A DNA stretch of 5,566 nucleotides from Dehalococcoidia bacterium (lineage in GTDB: Bacteria; Chloroflexota; Dehalococcoidia; UBA2985), in contig JASLXI010000073.1 of assembly GCA_030740415.1 (NCBI GenBank), forward strand, positions 1 to 5,566, written 5' to 3'. Position 1 is the first letter of the stretch. The number at the start of each line of letters is the position of its first letter. The notes below the pieces were generated by a model. It saw nothing but the letters and a program-made list of their open reading frames with translations, did no database searches and had not been told where the DNA came from. Both the position numbers and the translations under genes were made by a program. Below are positions 4,223 through 5,566 of the stretch, piece by piece.

Positions 4223-5566
4223 CCTTCACCAAATCCTCGCGGAACCGGTGGTAATCGATCATCTTCTTCAGCGCAAGCGCAGCACGTGATGGCGAAGAAA
4301 AGGTAGGAATGTTCATCTCGCGGAGGGTCTTGTCGATTTCCTCCATAGCAGTATTGTCCGGGTACGGTACGGGCGTCCAGAACATCGCTATCATGGGTTT
4401 CCCTGATTTGTCCCGGGCCTGGCCGTATAGCTCCAACTCCGCCACCATTTCTTCCTGAGTCCTCCGCCCTCTTTGGATTCCTCTCATCATAGCCACGATG
4501 TCCACGTTCGGGTCGTTGGTAAGCAGGTCAAGTATGGTCTCCATGTTGCTCCGATTGATGCCACCTATGTCCACCGGATTGAAATAGCTGGCCCCTACAA
4601 GCTGAAAGAAGCTGGCCATTTGCTCCAGAGAGGCGCCCGAGAGAGTCGGCACGTTCAGCCCAGCCTTGGAAAAATCATCGCTCATAGAGACCGATTGCCC
4701 GCCACTACCACCGATGATGCCGATGCGGTCGCCCGTGGTAGGAGCCAGGTAGGTCAACATCTTGGTCACATCTATTACCTCATCCAGGGAGCCGGCCTGA
4801 ATGGCCCCCGCCTGCCTAACTGCGGCATCCCACACCTCGATAGAACCTGCAAGAGAGCCGGTGTGAGAGGCTGCGCTCCTTCGTCCGGCGGCGCTCTGCC
4901 CACCTTTCCATACGAGCACCGGTTTGCAGGGGGCGACTTCCCGTAATGCTGTGAAGACTCGCCGCCCATCCTTCGGCCCCTCAATATAGGCACAGATGAC
5001 ACTGGTCTTCGGGTCATCGACAAAGTACTGAAGGAGGTCCGGGCTATCCAGCATAATAGCGTTGCCGAAGCTAATACTCGTATTGACGCCAATACCGCTG
5101 GCCTGAAGCCCCTGAGTCATTGCGGAGGCGTGAGCGCCGCTCTGGGATATGATAGTCACGCTCCCTATGTTATCCACCTGCTGGCCCGGCCCGAAGCGCA
5201 TCCCAACATGGGGGTTAAATACCCCCATGCAGTTGGGACCGATCACCAGGACGCCGGCTTCCTGGGCCATCTGTGTAATCTGCTGCTGCGCCTGTATACC
5301 GTCTTCGCTGCCCGATTCTGCAAACCCCGAGGTAAACATGTGGACAGTCTTCACTTCCTTAGCAATGGCGTCCTTCAGAACAAAGGGCACCACCCGACGC
5401 GGCACCGCCACAACCACATAGTCCACGGGCTCCGGAATCTCGGTCAGACTCTTGAAGTTGGGAATGCCCATTTCCTCTATCCCGGCGATGTCATTGGGGT
5501 CGACCTGCACGGAGTATACCTTACCTTTGAAGTCGCTCATATTACGAAGCCAACTGTAGTCGTCTG
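4215..5566 (-). CDS. Acyl-CoA synthetase (NDP-forming), alpha-type CoA-binding protein, N-terminus cut
   Basis: Belongs to the ADP-forming acetyl/acyl-CoA synthetase and succinyl-CoA ligase superfamily, which interconverts acyl-CoA plus ADP and phosphate with the free acid, CoA and ATP. The frame runs open to the window edge, giving 449 residues. The first ATG in frame (5540) is not the true start, because YSWLRNMSDFKGKVYSVQVDP runs through it and matches the family's first CoA-binding domain; the Gly-rich GAS motif should lie just outside. Numbering from that ATG: CoA-binding domain about 1-125 (IPEPVDYVVVAVP; VLVIGPNCMGVFNP at 97-110), then succinyl-CoA-ligase-like domains with SQSGAHASAM (132-141), the phosphohistidine motif SHTGSLAG with His226, GGSGGQSVSMSDDF (277-290) and NPVDIGG (321-327). 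It ends about where alpha subunits end, with no ATP-grasp (beta) domain, so a separate beta subunit is expected. Possible substrates are acetate or other short or branched acids; sequence does not decide. The GGSGG segment differs from the commoner NGGGAG. Stop codon TAG at 4215-4217. Confidence 0.93.
   Translation of the reverse strand, partial: DDYSWLRNMSDFKGKVYSVQVDPNDIAGIEEMGIPNFKSLTEIPEPVDYVVVAVPRRVVPFVLKDAIAKEVKTVHMFTSGFAESGSEDGIQAQQQITQMAQEAGVLVIGPNCMGVFNPHVGMRFGPGQQVDNIGSVTIISQSGAHASAMTQGLQASGIGVNTSISFGNAIMLDSPDLLQYFVDDPKTSVICAYIEGPKDGRRVFTALREVAPCKPVLVWKGGQSAAGRRSAASHTGSLAGSIEVWDAAVRQAGAIQAGSLDEVIDVTKMLTYLAPTTGDRIGIIGGSGGQSVSMSDDFSKAGLNVPTLSGASLEQMASFFQLVGASYFNPVDIGGINRSNMETILDLLTNDPNVDIVAMMRGIQRGRRTQEEMVAELELYGQARDKSGKPMIAMFWTPVPYPDNTAMEEIDKTLREMNIPTFSSPSRAALALKKMIDYHRFREDLVKAS

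Noticed and set aside
4473..5421. ORFs antisense or out of frame within the acyl-CoA synthetase (4473-4946, 4775-5092, 5149-5421)
   Set aside because: The minus-strand synthetase frame has family motifs throughout; these have none.
5538..5540. ATG at 5540 as the real start of the acyl-CoA synthetase
   Set aside because: The frame is open to the window edge and the residues just upstream (YSWLRN) belong to the first CoA-binding domain, so the true start is outside the window.
1..5566. CRISPR array, tRNA, insertion sequence, toxin-antitoxin or defence genes
   Set aside because: No regularly spaced repeats, cloverleaf, terminal inverted repeats with transposase, or matching protein motifs were seen on either strand.

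Overview
The window is ordinary bacterial chromosome with mid-range GC (roughly mid-50s by eye), densely packed with housekeeping genes on the minus strand. The gene order aroQ - M24 Xaa-Pro peptidase - efp - xseA resembles the Bacillus order yqhS (aroQ) - yqhT - efp, with xseA further downstream there. It is therefore an old syntenic block and does not identify the phylum. The EF-P sequence and the stand-alone CoA-ligase protein would fit an uncultured, perhaps Chloroflexota-like lineage, but that is a guess from memory.

Layout from left to right: (1) xseA, exonuclease VII large subunit, minus strand, positions 1-1151, with its C-terminal end cut off by the window edge; it starts with TTG one base after the efp stop. 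(2) efp, elongation factor P, 1153-1716, complete. (3) An M24-family Xaa-Pro peptidase, 1717-2802, complete; its stop abuts the efp start (TAAATG on the minus strand). (4) aroQ, type II 3-dehydroquinate dehydratase, 2799-3245, complete, overlapping the peptidase start by four bases (ATGA). These four genes run aroQ to xseA with no gaps and look like one transcription unit led by aroQ.

(5) 3246-4214 is the only stretch without a clear known gene. Its first 120 bases are AT-rich and hold candidate -10 elements in both directions. A plus-strand reading frame follows, with a Shine-Dalgarno-like sequence and a predicted N-terminal membrane segment (3365-3487). After that come several open segments in shifting frames, and finally an 84-codon hypothetical ORF (3968-4222). 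This may be a decayed plus-strand gene or a set of short unknown genes; I cannot identify any of it. (6) 4215-5566, minus strand, is most of an NDP-forming acyl-CoA synthetase alpha-type protein, cut at its N-terminus by the window edge. It is convergent with the hypothetical ORF, and the two stop codons lie in one 8-base palindrome.

The four-gene block mixes aromatic amino-acid biosynthesis (aroQ), peptide turnover (M24 peptidase), translation of polyproline stretches (EF-P) and DNA repair (XseA). The link is genomic organisation, not one pathway. I found no CRISPR array, tRNA, rRNA, insertion sequence or defence system. The points most worth a second look are the EF-P loop tip (Gln-Gln-Arg in place of the usual modified Lys or Arg), the AroQ active-site loop lacking its usual proline and coinciding with a perfect hairpin, and the unexplained 3365-4222 region.
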